The notes below the pieces were generated by a model. The model was not told the origin of the DNA. It saw only the letters and a list, made by a program, of their open reading frames with translations, and ran no database searches. The translations under genes were made by a program, and so were the position numbers. 64,000 nt of DNA, taken from assembly GCA_021781815.1 (NCBI GenBank), contig JAJXWB010000009.1:80554-144553 (forward strand), given 5' to 3'. The stretch comes from Pseudomonadota bacterium. GTDB taxonomy: Bacteria; Pseudomonadota; Alphaproteobacteria; Rhizobiales; Beijerinckiaceae. Position 1 is the first letter of the stretch, and the number at the start of each line of letters is the position of its first letter. Shown in pieces: positions 1-9,975 of this stretch.

Positions 1-169
1 CGGCGCGCGAGCCCGAGAAGGCGACGAGGTTGATGTTGACGGAAAGCAGGATCAACTCGACCGACATCAGGATGACGATGATGCTCTTGCGGTTGAGAAT
101 GATGCCGGCGACGCCGATCGTGAACAGGATGGCCGCGACGACGAGGTAGTGGGTGAGTGAAACCGCCAT
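1..169 (-). CDS. nuoK: NADH-quinone oxidoreductase subunit K (partial)
   Basis: Only the first 56 codons are present; the gene runs off the left edge. The ATG complement is at 167-169 and the translation starts [16 protein letters not shown]. NuoK is a three-helix, antiporter-like membrane subunit of respiratory complex I that contributes to the proton channel. What is visible covers the first helix and the conserved start of the second ([20 protein letters not shown] region is split by the LMSVE motif carrying the key membrane glutamate). It follows nuoJ by 8 bases in the same operon. Identification rests on the motif and the operon position. Confidence 0.93.
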   Translation of the reverse strand, partial: MAVSLTHYLVVAAILFTIGVAGIILNRKSIIVILMSVELILLSVNINLVAFSGSRA

Positions 170-177
170 GTCCGTCC

Positions 178-783
178 TCAAACCCCCGCCCGGAAGGGCA
201 CTTTCTTGATTTCGACGACGCTCGCCTGCGTGCGCGCGTTCTGTTCGGCGATCACCTGACGCTTCACGACCTTGTGGCGCAGCGTCAGCACGATTGCGCC
301 AACCATAGCAGTGAGCAGCACGAGGCCAGCCGCCTGAAACAGGTAGATGTATTGCGTATAAAGCACCCGCCCGAGCGCAACAGTGTTGGTGACGCCGGGC
401 GTGATCGGCGAGCCGACGGGCGCGCTGCCAGCGGGGGCGACCGTCCAGGAGCCGACGACGAGAATGAGTTCGATCGCGACAATACCGCCGATGATCGCCC
501 CGATCGGCAGCACCTGCAGAAAGCCGCGTTTCATTTCGGCGAAGTCGACGTCGAGCATCATGACGACGAACAGGAAGAGCACCGCGACCGCGCCGACATA
601 GACGACGATCAGGATCATGCCGAGGAATTCCGCGCCGGCGAGCATGAACAACCCTGCGGCGTTGACGAACGCCAGGATGAGGAACAGCACCGAGTGCACG
701 GGGTTGCGCGCGGCGATGACCATGAAGGCCGAAGCCAGCATGATCATTGAGAACAGGTAGAAGAAGGCCACGGCCGCGGTCAT
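178..783 (-). CDS. nuoJ: NADH-quinone oxidoreductase subunit J
   Basis: A 201-aa membrane subunit of complex I with five predicted helices. The third helix holds the conserved [10 protein letters not shown] stretch at residues 61-70, the pi-bulge region that links the quinone site to the proton path. I start at the ATG at 781-783 ([10 protein letters not shown]); the open frame continues upstream, but that extension overlaps nuoI and is arginine-rich, as expected of non-coding frame. It lies 11 bases after nuoI and 8 before nuoK. The C-terminal 25 residues are hydrophilic and basic, which is usual for alphaproteobacterial NuoJ. Confidence 0.95.
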   Translation of the reverse strand: MTAAVAFFYLFSMIMLASAFMVIAARNPVHSVLFLILAFVNAAGLFMLAGAEFLGMILIVVYVGAVAVLFLFVVMMLDVDFAEMKRGFLQVLPIGAIIGGIVAIELILVVGSWTVAPAGSAPVGSPITPGVTNTVALGRVLYTQYIYLFQAAGLVLLTAMVGAIVLTLRHKVVKRQVIAEQNARTQASVVEIKKVPFRAGV

Positions 784-794
784 GTGTTCACCCC

Positions 795-1283
795 TCAGCG
801 ATAGGGCGCGTCGAGCGCGATATTGCGCGCAAGTTCGCGCTCCCAGCGATCGCCGTTGTCCAGCAGCCGCTGCTTGTCGTATTGCAATTCCTCGCGCGTC
901 TCGGTCGCAAACTCGGCGTTCGGACCTTCGACGATGGCGTCGACCGGACAGGCCTCCTGACAGAAGCCGCAGTAAATGCATTTCATCATGTCGATGTCGT
1001 AGCGCGTCGTGCGGCGCGTGCCATCGTTGCGGCGCGGGCCGGCCTCGATCGTGATCGCCTGCGCGGGGCAGATCGCCTCGCACAATTTGCAGGCGATGCA
1101 GCGTTCCTCGCCGTTGGGATAGCGGCGCAGCGCGTGTTCGCCGCGATAGCGGGGCGATTGCGGGTTCTTCTCGTGCGGGTAGTTCAGCGTCAGCTTCGGC
1201 TTGAAGAAATACTTCATCGCCAGACCGAACGCCTTGAGGAATTCCGTCAGGAAGAGGGAGCGGACTGCGGCGTCGAGTTTCAT
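795..1283 (-). CDS. nuoI: NADH-quinone oxidoreductase subunit I (2x[4Fe-4S] ferredoxin-like)
   Basis: A 162-aa peripheral subunit of complex I that carries the two tetranuclear clusters N6a and N6b, passing electrons from NuoG to NuoB. Both CxxCxxCxxxCP motifs are intact: Cys62, 65, 68, 72 and Cys102, 105, 108, 112. The N-terminal amphipathic helix (about residues 8-27) would sit on the membrane. The length matches the alphaproteobacterial and mitochondrial TYKY type. It is 10 bases after nuoH in the operon. Confidence 0.97.
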   Translation of the reverse strand: MKLDAAVRSLFLTEFLKAFGLAMKYFFKPKLTLNYPHEKNPQSPRYRGEHALRRYPNGEERCIACKLCEAICPAQAITIEAGPRRNDGTRRTTRYDIDMMKCIYCGFCQEACPVDAIVEGPNAEFATETREELQYDKQRLLDNGDRWERELARNIALDAPYR

Positions 1284-1293
1284 GATGCGGCCC

Positions 1294-2307
1294 TCAATGC
1301 CCCGCGAGTTTCAGAACGAAGGCGACGACGACGACGGCGACCAGCGAAATCGGCAGCAAGACCTTCCAGCCGAGCCGCATGAGTTGGTCGTAGCGATAGC
1401 GCGGCACGATGAGCTTCGTCATCGAGAACATGAACACGACGCCCCACGCCTTGAGCAGGAACCAGAAGACGCTCGACGCGCCTATCACCGGAATCCAGGG
1501 GAAGGGCGAGAGCCATCCGCCGAGGAACAGAACGGCCATCATCGCCGACATTGTGAGGATGGCGACGAGTTCGGTCAGGAACTGCAAGAGATAGAGCGAG
1601 GCCGAATATTCGACTGCGTAGCCCGCGACCAGTTCGGATTCGGCTTCCGCAAGATCGAACGGCGGACGGTTCGTCTCGGCGAGCGCCGAAATGAAGAAGA
1701 TGACGAACATCGGGAACAGGCGCACCCCGTACCAGCCTAGAAAGCCGAACCTGGTGTTCTGCGCCTCGACGATCTGCGTCAGGTTCAGCGAGCCGGCGCA
1801 CAGCAGGACGGTGACGATGACGAAGCCGATCGAGACCTCGTAGGACACCATCTGCGCGGCCGCACGCAACGCCGACAGGAAAGGATATTTCGAGTTCGAC
1901 GCCCAGCCCGCCATGATGATCGAATAGACGCCGAGCGAGGACACGGCGAAGAGATAGAGAATCCCGACGTTGATGTTGGCGACGACCCAACCCTCGTTCA
2001 CCGGGATGACCGCCCAGGCCATGAACGCAAGCACGACGCCGATATACGGCGCGAGAAGGAATACGACCTTGTTGGCGCTGTCCGGTAGGATCGGCTCCTT
2101 CAGGATGAATTTCAGAAAATCCGCAAAAGGCTGGAGGACGCCCCACGGTCCGACGACATTCGGGCCTCTGCGCAACATGACGGCCGCCCAGATCTTGCGC
2201 TCGCCATAGATCAGCACGGCCGTCGAGACCAGCACGCAGACAAGCAGAACCAGGCTTTTCACGATGCCCCAGAGAACGGGCCAGAGCCAGGGATGTTCGC
2301 TCAGCAT
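1294..2307 (-). CDS. nuoH: NADH-quinone oxidoreductase subunit H
   Basis: A 337-aa membrane subunit of complex I with eight predicted helices; it forms much of the quinone chamber against NuoB and NuoD. The family signatures are clear: [17 protein letters not shown] around residues 34-50 and [20 protein letters not shown] at 211-230, whose acidic residues belong to the E-channel. It starts 3 bases after the nuoG stop, so translation is probably coupled. Nothing is unusual in length or composition. Confidence 0.97.
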   Translation of the reverse strand: MLSEHPWLWPVLWGIVKSLVLLVCVLVSTAVLIYGERKIWAAVMLRRGPNVVGPWGVLQPFADFLKFILKEPILPDSANKVVFLLAPYIGVVLAFMAWAVIPVNEGWVVANINVGILYLFAVSSLGVYSIIMAGWASNSKYPFLSALRAAAQMVSYEVSIGFVIVTVLLCAGSLNLTQIVEAQNTRFGFLGWYGVRLFPMFVIFFISALAETNRPPFDLAEAESELVAGYAVEYSASLYLLQFLTELVAILTMSAMMAVLFLGGWLSPFPWIPVIGASSVFWFLLKAWGVVFMFSMTKLIVPRYRYDQLMRLGWKVLLPISLVAVVVVAFVLKLAGH

Positions 2308-2310
2308 GGC

Positions 2311-4371
2311 TCACTCCGCCGCTTGCTTGTATCCGCCGGCCGCGACGGCCGAGCATTCCGCCATGACCGCGGAAGCGCGGGCGATCGGATTCGTAAGATA
2401 GAAGTCGGACACGACATGGCCGAACGGCGCCTTGTCGAATGCGCCTCCGAGCGCGGCGAGATCCTTTATGCTCCCGGCGTCGGCGGGCGCGATCTCGTCC
2501 ACATGACCGAAGTGCGGGTGCGCCGCCACGAGCGCCGCGCGCAGCTCGCCGAGCGAGTCGAAGGGCAGCTTCCTGCCGAGCGCATCCGACAGCGCGCGAA
2601 ATATCGCCCAGCCCTCGCGCGCATCGCCCGGCGGGAACGCCGCGCGGTCGGATCTTTGCACACGGCCTTCCGTGTTCACATAAAGGCCAGACATTTCCGG
2701 ATAGGCCGCGCCCGGCAGGATGACGTCGGCGCGATGCGCGCCGCGATCGCCGTGCGTGCCGATGTAAACGACGTAAGCGCCGGGGGCGACGTCGATCTCG
2801 TCGGCGCCGAGATTGAACAGCAGGTCGACGCCGCCATTGGACATGGCGGTCGCGCAATGGCCGCCCTCGCCCGGCGTGAAGCCTATGTCGAGGCCGCCGA
2901 CGCGCGCCGCCGCCGTGTGCAGCACGTTGAAGCCGTTCCAGCCGTCCTTGATCGCGCCGATGTCATGCGCCGCCTTGGCGAGCGCGGCGAGAACAACCGC
3001 GCCATCAGGCCGCGTGAGCGCACCCTGTCCGACGAGGATCATCGGCCTGGCGATATCCTTCGGCGTTTTCGACACGAACTCGGCGATGCTCTCGGGCCCG
3101 GCGCCGAAATATGCATAGTCGTAGGTCAGATCGGCCTTCTCGCCGATCAGGCCGATCGCGAAATTTCCGGCGCGCCAGCGCTTGCGGATGCGCGCGTTGA
3201 GCACCGGCGCTTCCCGGCGCGGATTGGAGCCGACGATCAGCAGCGCATCGGCCTGCTCGATGCCGGCGATGGTCGTGTTGAACAGCCAGGACGCGCGGCC
3301 GAACTGCGGATGCAGCTTCGCGCCGTCCTGCCGGCAGTCCATGTTCCTGGAGCCGAGCGCTTCGACGAGCTGCTTCAGCGCGAACATTTCCTCGACCGAG
3401 ACGAGATCGCCCGCCAGCGCGCCGATCTTTTCCGGCGCGACAGTCTTCGCCCTGGCGGCGATGGCGGCGAAGGCCTCGGTCCACGAGGCTGGACGCAGCT
3501 TGCCGTTCTCGCGAACGTAGGGGCGGTCGAGCCGCTGGCGCTTCAGGCCATCGACGACCTGGCGTGTCTTGTCGGAAATCCATTCCTCGTTCACCGCGTC
3601 GTTGACGCGCGGAAGAATGCGCATCACCTCGCGACCGCGCGTGTCGATGCGGATATTCGAACCGACCGCGTCCATCACGTCGACGCCGGGCGTCTTGTTC
3701 AGCTCCCAGGGGCGCGCGCGAAAATTCTGCGGCTTGGGCAGCAGCGCGCCCACCGGGCATATATCCGCGATATTGCCCGACAGTTCGGATGTCATCGCGG
3801 TCTGGAGATAGGTGGTGATCTCCATGTCCTCGCCGCGGCCGATCGCGCCCATGTCGGACGTCCCGGCGATTTCCGCGGTGAAGCGGACGCAGCGTGTGCA
3901 ATGGATGCAGCGATTCATCGAGGTCTTGACCAGCGGCCCGATGTATTTGTCAGTAACGGCGTGCTTGTTCTCGGCGAAGCGAGAGGAATCCACGCCATAG
4001 GCCATCGCCTGATCCTGCAGATCGCACTCGCCGCCCTGATCGCAGATCGGGCAGTCGAGCGGATGGTTGATCAGGATGAATTCCATCACGCCTTCGCGCG
4101 CCTTCTTCACCATCGGCGAATTGGTCAGCACAACCGGCGGCTCGCCGTTCGGGCCGGGGCGCAGGTCACGCACGCTCATGGCGCAGGACGCCGTCGGCTT
4201 CGGCGGGCCGCCCTTCACCTCGACGAGGCACATGCGGCAATTGCCGGCGATCGACAGGCGTTCGTGATAGCAGAAGCGCGGAATTTCCTTGCCGGCCTGC
4301 TCGCACGCCTGCAACAGCGTGAATTCGGCGGGGACGTCTACTTCGATTCCATCGACGATGAGTTTGGTCAT
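2311..4371 (-). CDS. nuoG: NADH-quinone oxidoreductase subunit G
   Basis: A 686-aa iron-sulfur subunit of complex I. The N-terminal ferredoxin domain binds [2Fe-2S] N1b through Cys34, 45, 48 and 63. The His-Cys3 site of N5 is His103, Cys107, 110 and 116. A further set begins at Cys155, 158 and 161, with a later Cys in an ICPVGAL context, for N4. The rest is a molybdopterin-oxidoreductase-like domain that has lost its cofactor role. The length is that of the short mitochondrial/alphaproteobacterial type rather than the longer E. coli form. It follows nuoF by 4 bases. Confidence 0.97.
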   Translation of the reverse strand: MTKLIVDGIEVDVPAEFTLLQACEQAGKEIPRFCYHERLSIAGNCRMCLVEVKGGPPKPTASCAMSVRDLRPGPNGEPPVVLTNSPMVKKAREGVMEFILINHPLDCPICDQGGECDLQDQAMAYGVDSSRFAENKHAVTDKYIGPLVKTSMNRCIHCTRCVRFTAEIAGTSDMGAIGRGEDMEITTYLQTAMTSELSGNIADICPVGALLPKPQNFRARPWELNKTPGVDVMDAVGSNIRIDTRGREVMRILPRVNDAVNEEWISDKTRQVVDGLKRQRLDRPYVRENGKLRPASWTEAFAAIAARAKTVAPEKIGALAGDLVSVEEMFALKQLVEALGSRNMDCRQDGAKLHPQFGRASWLFNTTIAGIEQADALLIVGSNPRREAPVLNARIRKRWRAGNFAIGLIGEKADLTYDYAYFGAGPESIAEFVSKTPKDIARPMILVGQGALTRPDGAVVLAALAKAAHDIGAIKDGWNGFNVLHTAAARVGGLDIGFTPGEGGHCATAMSNGGVDLLFNLGADEIDVAPGAYVVYIGTHGDRGAHRADVILPGAAYPEMSGLYVNTEGRVQRSDRAAFPPGDAREGWAIFRALSDALGRKLPFDSLGELRAALVAAHPHFGHVDEIAPADAGSIKDLAALGGAFDKAPFGHVVSDFYLTNPIARASAVMAECSAVAAGGYKQAAE

Positions 4372-4375
4372 GACG

Positions 4376-5698
4376 TCACTCCGCCGCCGTGCGCACGGGC
4401 TCGACCGGCTGATGCGGGGCCTTCGCCGAATAGGCGTCGATCTTCTTTTCGATCTCGCCGCGGAAATGGGTGATCAGCCCCTGGATCGGCCAGGCTGCCG
4501 CGTCGCCGAGCGCGCAGATCGTGTGGCCCTCGACCTGCTTGCTGACTTCCAGCAGCATGTCGATCTCGCTCTTGTGGGCGCGACCTTCCGCCATGCGGGA
4601 CACGACGCGCCACATCCAGCCCGTGCCTTCGCGGCAAGGCGTACATTGGCCGCAGCTCTCGTGCTTGTAGAAATAGGACAGGCGCGCGATCGCGCGCACG
4701 ATGTCGGTCGACTTGTCCATGACGATGACCGCCGCCGTGCCAAGGCCGGAGCGCAGCTTGCCGAGCGAATCGAAGTCCATCGGGCAGTCGATGATCTGTT
4801 CGGCCGGCACGCAACGCACCGACGAACCGCCGGGGATGACGGCGAGGAGATTGTCCCAGCCGCCGCGAATGCCGCCGCAATGCGTGTCGATCAGCTCCCG
4901 GAACGGAATCGACATGGCCTCTTCGACGTTGCAGGGCTTGTTGACGTGACCTGACACACAGAAAAGCTTCGTCCCGAAATTGTTCTTGGCGCCGAAGCCA
5001 GCGAACCACGCCGCGCCGCGGCGCAGAATGGTCGGCGCGACCGCGATCGACTCGACATTGTTGACCGTCGTCGGACAGCCGTAGAGCCCCATGTTGGCCG
5101 GGAACGGCGGCTTCATGCGCGGCATGCCCTTTTTGCCTTCGAGGCTTTCGAGCAGGGCGGTCTCCTCGCCGCAGATATAGGCGCCCGCGCCATGATGGAC
5201 ATAAAGATCAAACGGCCAGCCCGTGACGTTGTCCTTACCGATCAGTTTTGCAGCATAGGCCTCGTCGACGGCGCGCTGGAGGGCTTCGCGCTCGGCGATA
5301 TATTCGCCGCGAACGTAAATATAGCAGGCGTGTGCTTCCATCGCGAACGAGGCGATCAGGCAGCCCTCGACCAGCAGGTGCGGATCATTGCGCATGATCT
5401 CGCGGTCCTTGCAGGTGCCGGGCTCCGACTCGTCGGCATTGACGACGAGATAGGACGGACGCGCGTCGGTCGCCTTGGGCATGAACGACCATTTGAGACC
5501 GGTCGGGAAGCCCGCGCCGCCGCGGCCGCGCAGGCCCGAGGCCTTCATCTCGTTGATGATCCAGTCCTTGCCCTTGTCGATCAGCCCTTTGGTGTTGTCC
5601 CAGGCGCCGCGCGCGCGCGCGCCGGCGAGGCCGGCGTCGCCGTAGCCGTAGAGGTTTTGAAAGATACGGTCCTTGTCAGCGAGCATGGCGGCCGTCAC
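4376..5698 (-). CDS. nuoF: NADH-quinone oxidoreductase subunit F (NADH- and FMN-binding)
   Basis: A 440-aa subunit that oxidises NADH at FMN and holds cluster N3. The FMN/NADH glycine-rich loop [10 protein letters not shown] is at residues 58-67. The [4Fe-4S] ligands are Cys349, 352 and 355 in [12 protein letters not shown], plus Cys395. The start codon overlaps the end of nuoE by 4 bases, which implies translational coupling. Length and motifs are normal for the NuoF/51-kDa family. Confidence 0.97.
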   Translation of the reverse strand: MTAAMLADKDRIFQNLYGYGDAGLAGARARGAWDNTKGLIDKGKDWIINEMKASGLRGRGGAGFPTGLKWSFMPKATDARPSYLVVNADESEPGTCKDREIMRNDPHLLVEGCLIASFAMEAHACYIYVRGEYIAEREALQRAVDEAYAAKLIGKDNVTGWPFDLYVHHGAGAYICGEETALLESLEGKKGMPRMKPPFPANMGLYGCPTTVNNVESIAVAPTILRRGAAWFAGFGAKNNFGTKLFCVSGHVNKPCNVEEAMSIPFRELIDTHCGGIRGGWDNLLAVIPGGSSVRCVPAEQIIDCPMDFDSLGKLRSGLGTAAVIVMDKSTDIVRAIARLSYFYKHESCGQCTPCREGTGWMWRVVSRMAEGRAHKSEIDMLLEVSKQVEGHTICALGDAAAWPIQGLITHFRGEIEKKIDAYSAKAPHQPVEPVRTAAE

Positions 5699-6333
5699 TT
5701 CTTCAGGGATTGCGGGCCGGATTTTCCATCCGCGCCATACAGGCTCGTGAGAGCGGTCAAGCCCCCCGTCGGCTCCGAGGCGACGCGCCCGGTCTGCGAG
5801 CCGGTCTCCACGGGGCGTCCGGCGGCAAGGTTGTCGAGCAACGTCGTGAAATTCTCTACCGTCAGATCTTCGTAATAGTCGTCATTGATCTGCACCATCG
5901 GCGCGTTGCAGCAGGCGCCAAGACATTCGACTTCCAGCCAGGAGAACATGCCGTCGTCCGTCACCTTGCGCTGCGCGCCGATGCGCCTTTCGAGCAGCGC
6001 CTTGATGCCGTCGGAGCCGCTGAGCATGCACGGCGTCGTGCCGCACATCTGGATGAAATATTTCCCGACCGGCTCAAGATTGAACATCGTGTAGAAGGTC
6101 GCCACCTCCAGCACGCGTATGTAGGGCATGCCGAGCGTGTCGGCCACCTTCTCGATCGCGGCGCGCGGGAGCCAGTAATCGTTCTGCTTCTGCGCAAGCC
6201 AGAGCGCCGAAATGACCGCCGATGCCTGGCGGCCCTCCGGGTATTTCGAGATGATGCGATCGAGCCTGGCCCGGGTTTCGGGCGTCATCTCGAAGCTTGA
6301 GGGCTGGTCGTCAGCGAGGCGGCGAGCGGACAT
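5695..6333 (-). CDS. nuoE: NADH-quinone oxidoreductase subunit E
   Basis: A 212-aa thioredoxin-like [2Fe-2S] subunit of the NADH-dehydrogenase module (cluster N1a). Ligands are Cys97, Cys102, Cys137 and Cys141, the last pair in CLGACCNAP. About 40 C-terminal residues beyond the fold are of low complexity and probably disordered, a common extension in alphaproteobacteria. It ends with a 4-base overlap into nuoF and starts one base after the stop of the small membrane-protein gene upstream. Confidence 0.96.
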   Translation of the reverse strand: MSARRLADDQPSSFEMTPETRARLDRIISKYPEGRQASAVISALWLAQKQNDYWLPRAAIEKVADTLGMPYIRVLEVATFYTMFNLEPVGKYFIQMCGTTPCMLSGSDGIKALLERRIGAQRKVTDDGMFSWLEVECLGACCNAPMVQINDDYYEDLTVENFTTLLDNLAAGRPVETGSQTGRVASEPTGGLTALTSLYGADGKSGPQSLKK

Positions 6334-6334
6334 G

Positions 6335-6565
6335 TCAGTTCAACCCTGTCTTCGGGGCATTGCCGGCGTCGCCGCTGTCGCGCGTGTCTTGCAACACGAA
6401 ATACAGCGCGATGAGCGCGAGGCCGAGGAGAACGCCTATATCGGAATTCGGCTGCACAAGCGGTTCGCCGGAGCTGTAGCGCGTGACGCCGAGCGCCAGT
6501 GCGAAGGACGCGCCGCCGATGACGAGGAAGCTCGCCCGCTTTTTAAGGGATTCGACGACCGTCAT
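6335..6565 (-). CDS. small two-helix membrane protein within the nuo operon
   Basis: A 76-aa protein of unknown function. Two hydrophobic segments are visible, at about residues 12-28 and 43-59, joined by a short polar loop, with a polar C-terminus. Its start overlaps the nuoD stop by 4 bases (6562-6565) and its stop lies one base before nuoE, so it is translated as part of the operon. It does not resemble any of the 14 core Nuo subunits. It may be a lineage-specific accessory or assembly factor of complex I, but only its position suggests this. Confidence 0.8.
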   Translation of the reverse strand: MTVVESLKKRASFLVIGGASFALALGVTRYSSGEPLVQPNSDIGVLLGLALIALYFVLQDTRDSGDAGNAPKTGLN

Positions 6566-7755
6566 CTGTCGATGTCCCCGAACACGATGTCGAGCGTGCC
6601 GATAATTGCGGTCATGTCGGCGAGCAGATGCTTGCGCGACATGTCGTCGATCGCCTGAAGGTGCGGGAAGCCCGGCGCGCGGATCTTGCAGCGATACGGC
6701 TTGTCGCCGCCATCGGACACCAGGTAGACGCCAAACTCGCCCTTTGGCGCTTCAACCGCCGCGTAAACCTCGCCTGGCGGCGGCTTGAAGCCCTCGGTGA
6801 ACAGCTTGAAGTGGTGGATGAGCGCCTCCATCGAGCGCTTCATGTCGCTGCGCGAGGGCTGCGCGATCTTGTGGTTGGGCGTCTGAACCGGCCCGCGGCC
6901 ATTCGCTGTGAGCAATTTGTTGACGCACTGCTTTATGATGCGAACGGATTGCCGCATTTCTTCCATGCGGACCACGCAACGGTCGTAGCAGTCTCCGTTC
7001 TTGCCGACGGGAATGTCGAAATCCATTTCCTCGTAGCATTCGTAGGGTTGCGATTTGCGCAGATCCCACGGAGCCCCCGAGCCCCTCACCATCACGCCGG
7101 AGAAACCGTAGTTCCAGCAGTCTTCGAGCGTGACGACGCCGATGTCCACGTTGCGCTGCTTGAAGATGCGGTTGCCGATGACAAGCGTGTCGAGGTCGTC
7201 GAGCACTTTAAGAAACGGATCGCAGAACTTGCCGATATCCTCGACCAGTTGATCCGAAATGTCGCGCGCCACGCCACCGAAACGAAAATAATTGGCGTGC
7301 ACGCGCGCGCCGCAGGCGCGTTCGTAGAACACCATCAGTTTTTCGCGCTCTTCATAGCCCCACAATTGCGGGGTGAGCGCGCCGACGTCGGCGGTGACGG
7401 CGCAGACGGCGAGCAGATGCGACAGCAGGCGGCCGATCTCGCAATACAGAACACGGATGAGTTGGCCGCGGCGGGGCGTCTCGACGCCAAGCAGCTTTTC
7501 CACCGCGAGGCAGAAGGCGTGCTCCTGATTCATCGGCGCCCAATAGTCGAGGCGGTCGAAATACGGCACGTTCTGGAGATACGTGCGCGCCTCCATCAGC
7601 TTCTCGGTTCCGCGATGCAGCAGCCCGATGTGCGGATCGACGCGCTCGACGATCTCGCCGTCGAGTTCGATCACAAGACGCAGCACGCCATGTGTGGCGG
7701 GATGCTGCGGCCCGAAGTTGATCGTGAAGTTGCGCAGGCTCTGTTGCTCGGTCAT
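6562..7755 (-). CDS. nuoD: NADH-quinone oxidoreductase subunit D
   Basis: A 397-aa subunit related to the large subunit of NiFe hydrogenases. It lines the quinone-binding pocket with NuoB and NuoH. Recognisable family stretches include the N-terminal [14 protein letters not shown], the middle ENDY-type region with [14 protein letters not shown], and [16 protein letters not shown]. NuoC and NuoD are separate genes here, unlike the E. coli NuoCD fusion. The start is 5 bases after the nuoC stop. Confidence 0.97.
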   Translation of the reverse strand: MTEQQSLRNFTINFGPQHPATHGVLRLVIELDGEIVERVDPHIGLLHRGTEKLMEARTYLQNVPYFDRLDYWAPMNQEHAFCLAVEKLLGVETPRRGQLIRVLYCEIGRLLSHLLAVCAVTADVGALTPQLWGYEEREKLMVFYERACGARVHANYFRFGGVARDISDQLVEDIGKFCDPFLKVLDDLDTLVIGNRIFKQRNVDIGVVTLEDCWNYGFSGVMVRGSGAPWDLRKSQPYECYEEMDFDIPVGKNGDCYDRCVVRMEEMRQSVRIIKQCVNKLLTANGRGPVQTPNHKIAQPSRSDMKRSMEALIHHFKLFTEGFKPPPGEVYAAVEAPKGEFGVYLVSDGGDKPYRCKIRAPGFPHLQAIDDMSRKHLLADMTAIIGTLDIVFGDIDR

Positions 7756-7760
7756 CGGGC

Positions 7761-8369
7761 CTACCCCTGCCCCTTCGCTTTTTCATCGCCGGGCAGCACG
7801 GGGTCCGCGCCCTCCCATGGCGAGAGAAAGTCGAAATTTCGGTATTCCTGGCTGAGCTTCACCGGCTTGTAGACGACGCGCTTCTGCTCGTCGTCGTACC
7901 AGAGCTCGACGTAGCCGGTCATCGGAAAGTCCTTGCGCAGCGGATGGCCGTCGAAACCGTAGTCGGTGAGGATGCGGCGCAGGTCGGGATGGCCGGAAAA
8001 GACGATTCCGAACAGATCGTAGGCTTCACGCTCGTACCAGCCCGCAGCCTTGTAAAGTCCGCTCAGCGAGGGAACCGGCGTCGTCTCGTCGGTCTGTGTC
8101 TTCAGGCGGATACGTCGGTTGTGTCGGGGCGACAGGAGGTGGACGACGATGTCGAACCGCTTCTCGCGCTGCGGCCAGTCGACGCCGGCGAGATCCGTGA
8201 AATTGATGAACTGGCAGTCCGGCGCGTCACGCAAATGCTTCAGGACATCGAGCCAGCGCGTCAGCTGCACATCAAGCGTCAACTCGCCAAAGGCCATCGA
8301 GACCCCGGTCACTGCGCCGGGCAACGCCGCCGCGATGGCGTCGCCCAGGGATTTCAAGTCGCTGTCCAT
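7761..8369 (-). CDS. nuoC: NADH-quinone oxidoreductase subunit C
   Basis: A 202-aa peripheral subunit of complex I (30-kDa family). The signature [20 protein letters not shown] followed by a HPLRKDFP stretch is intact. I start at the ATG at 8367-8369 ([10 protein letters not shown]); the frame stays open upstream to 8480, but that would overlap the 3' end of nuoB and read an arginine-rich shadow. A 55-base gap separates it from nuoB, the widest gap inside the visible operon. Confidence 0.95.
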   Translation of the reverse strand: MDSDLKSLGDAIAAALPGAVTGVSMAFGELTLDVQLTRWLDVLKHLRDAPDCQFINFTDLAGVDWPQREKRFDIVVHLLSPRHNRRIRLKTQTDETTPVPSLSGLYKAAGWYEREAYDLFGIVFSGHPDLRRILTDYGFDGHPLRKDFPMTGYVELWYDDEQKRVVYKPVKLSQEYRNFDFLSPWEGADPVLPGDEKAKGQG

Positions 8370-8424
8370 GCCAACTCCGGGCCGTATTCTATGGCGGGGC
8401 GCCGAACGCCCTGCCCGGTTTTCG

Positions 8425-9006
8425 CTATCTCTCGATCGTGCCTGTACGGCGAATCTTCCGCTGAAGCAGAAGCACGCCATAGAGCAGCGCCTCCGCCGAG
8501 GGCGGGCAGCCCGGCACGTAGATGTCGACCGGAACGATGCGGTCGCAACCGCGCACCACCGAATAGGAATAGTGATAGTAGCCGCCGCCGTTGGCGCACG
8601 ATCCCATCGAGATCACATAGCGCGGCTCCGGCATCTGATCGTAGACCTTGCGCATCGCCGGCGCCATCTTGTTCGTCAGCGTGCCGGCGACGATGATCAC
8701 GTCGGACTGGCGCGGCGAACCGCGCGGCGCAAAGCCGTACCGCTCGACGTCATAGCGCGGCATGGAAAGCTGGATCATCTCGACCGCGCAACACGCGAGG
8801 CCGAAGGTCATCCACATCAAAGAGCCCGTGCGCGCCCAAGCGATGATCTCGTCGGTCGAGGTGACGAGAAAGCCCTTGTCCGCGAGTTGATCGTTGATCC
8901 GCAGGAAATACGGATCGTTCGCACCGATCGGCTTGCCTGTCGCCGGGTCCAGCACGCCTTTGGGCGCGGGGGCGACGAGCGTAGGTCCGTGATCGCTCAA
9001 TCCCAT
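8425..9006 (-). CDS. nuoB: NADH-quinone oxidoreductase subunit B
   Basis: A 193-aa subunit that holds the terminal [4Fe-4S] cluster N2 next to the quinone site. Ligands are the tandem Cys72-Cys73 in GLACCAVEM, Cys137 in GSCANGGG and Cys167 in [11 protein letters not shown] start at the ATG at 9004-9006, which overlaps nuoA by 10 bases; a longer frame reaches 9225 but lies entirely over nuoA and has the composition of a shadow frame. Confidence 0.96.
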   Translation of the reverse strand: MGLSDHGPTLVAPAPKGVLDPATGKPIGANDPYFLRINDQLADKGFLVTSTDEIIAWARTGSLMWMTFGLACCAVEMIQLSMPRYDVERYGFAPRGSPRQSDVIIVAGTLTNKMAPAMRKVYDQMPEPRYVISMGSCANGGGYYHYSYSVVRGCDRIVPVDIYVPGCPPSAEALLYGVLLLQRKIRRTGTIER

Positions 9007-9362
9007 TCCAGCGCTCCCTTCTTCCATTCGTATACGAAGCCGATCGTCAGAACGCCGAGGAAGACCATCATCGACCAGAAGCCCAGCCAGCCCACATCGT
9101 GGAAAGCCACCGCCCAGGGGAAAAGGAAGGCCACTTCCAAATCGAAGATGATGAAGAGCAACGAGACGAGATAGAAGCGGATATCGAACTTCATGCGCGC
9201 GTCGTCGAAAGCCTCGAAACCGCATTCGTAGGCCGAAAGCTTTTCGGTGTCCGGCGATTTGTAGGCCAGCAGAAACGGCGCGACGAGAAGCGCAATAGCG
9301 ATCACCGCCGACAAAGCGGCGAAGATCACCAGCGCGAGGTATTGTTCCAGAAATCCGGGCAT
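8997..9362 (-). CDS. nuoA: NADH-quinone oxidoreductase subunit A
   Basis: A 121-aa, three-helix membrane subunit and the first gene of the operon. The family motif [20 protein letters not shown] (about residues 45-64) is intact, including the loop cysteine that marks the active/deactive transition in mitochondrial ND3. It is preceded by about 450 bases without a gene that contain an FNR/FixK-like palindrome, so the operon promoter should lie there. Confidence 0.97.
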   Translation of the reverse strand: MPGFLEQYLALVIFAALSAVIAIALLVAPFLLAYKSPDTEKLSAYECGFEAFDDARMKFDIRFYLVSLLFIIFDLEVAFLFPWAVAFHDVGWLGFWSMMVFLGVLTIGFVYEWKKGALEWD

Positions 9363-9482
9363 GTGTTTTCCGGGGCTAGGTCCGCTCGCGCAGGGTGGAA
9401 CCTCCTCCCGGACTCACGGCTGGCGATCCGTATCGCAGCGCACATTATGGCGCAAGCCGAAAGGAGACAGCGCAATCAAACC

Positions 9483-9496
9483 CTGATTCATATCAA
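9483..9496 (-). promoter_or_regulatory. FNR/FixK-type box upstream of nuoA
   Basis: On the minus strand the sequence is TTGAT-ATGA-ATCAG, nine of ten half-site bases of the FNR/FixK consensus TTGAT-N4-ATCAA. Its centre lies about 127 bases upstream of the nuoA start codon, in the only sizeable gap ahead of the operon. An oxygen- or redox-responsive FNR/FixK-family regulator could act here on complex I expression. The match is seen; the regulation is inferred. Confidence 0.5.
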
Positions 9497-9786
9497 AGTC
9501 TAAACCGCCTCGACGCTTCCTGGCGATCTGGATCGGCGAACCCGCGCGGAGCCTGGCCGGCCACCACCGGCGGCGAGAGGGGCGAATTGGCGCGATCTGG
9601 AGGTCGGCGCGCGCTCAGGCCTAGGAAACGCTGACATTTGCTTGAGCGGCGACTGTCATCCGGGCCGCCGGACGCGGGAAGCGCACAGCTTTCGCCGCAG
9701 CCTCGACCGCGCCAATCAGCCGGGCCGGCCTGCATTCATGCCGCGGGCCGGCGCACGGAATGGACAGTGGGATTATCATAGCTGAA

Positions 9787-9809
9787 TTGTGACAACCGGG
9801 CTGTCACAA
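9787..9809. repeat. perfect 8-base inverted repeat beside tRNA-Asp
   Basis: TTGTGACA and TGTCACAA flank a 7-base GC-rich spacer, ending 10 bases from the 3' end of tRNA-Asp. The spacing (11 bases between TGTGA and TCACA) does not fit a CRP/FNR-family dimer, and there is no following T-run for a standard terminator. It could be a processing or termination hairpin for the tRNA transcript, or an operator of another type. Confidence 0.5.
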
Positions 9810-9818
9810 CTGGATTTA

Positions 9819-9895
<77 letters not shown>

Positions 9896-9975
9896 GCAGA
9901 TGCTCGCGCAACGCGGAACGGAGTGCGGAATATGATGGTCACCGCGGCAAGTCAAGCTTCGAGCGCGTCGCGGCG

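Larger units (their letters stand above)
9363..9818. other. gene-free stretch upstream of nuoA
   Basis: I find no convincing gene in these 456 bases. The open frames that cross it (for example 9493-9735 on the minus strand) are rich in Arg, Pro and Gly with no family resemblance or good ribosome-binding site. It holds an FNR-type palindrome at 9483-9496 and a perfect 8-base inverted repeat at 9787-9809. A CATAAT hexamer reading on the minus strand (9449-9444) is a possible -10 box for nuo, without a well-spaced -35. Confidence 0.6.

Noticed and set aside
2293..4473. A 726-codon open frame antisense to nuoG
   Set aside because: It mirrors nuoG in a high-GC genome, is rich in Arg, Ala and His, and has no family resemblance; nuoG has all its cluster ligands.
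9493..9735. Possible 80-aa gene upstream of nuoA
   Set aside because: No good ribosome-binding site, Pro/Gly/Arg-rich, and it occupies the likely promoter region of nuo.
9787..9809. CRP-type operator reading of the TGTGA...TCACA repeat
   Set aside because: The half-sites are 11 bases apart rather than 6, which does not fit a CRP/FNR-family dimer.
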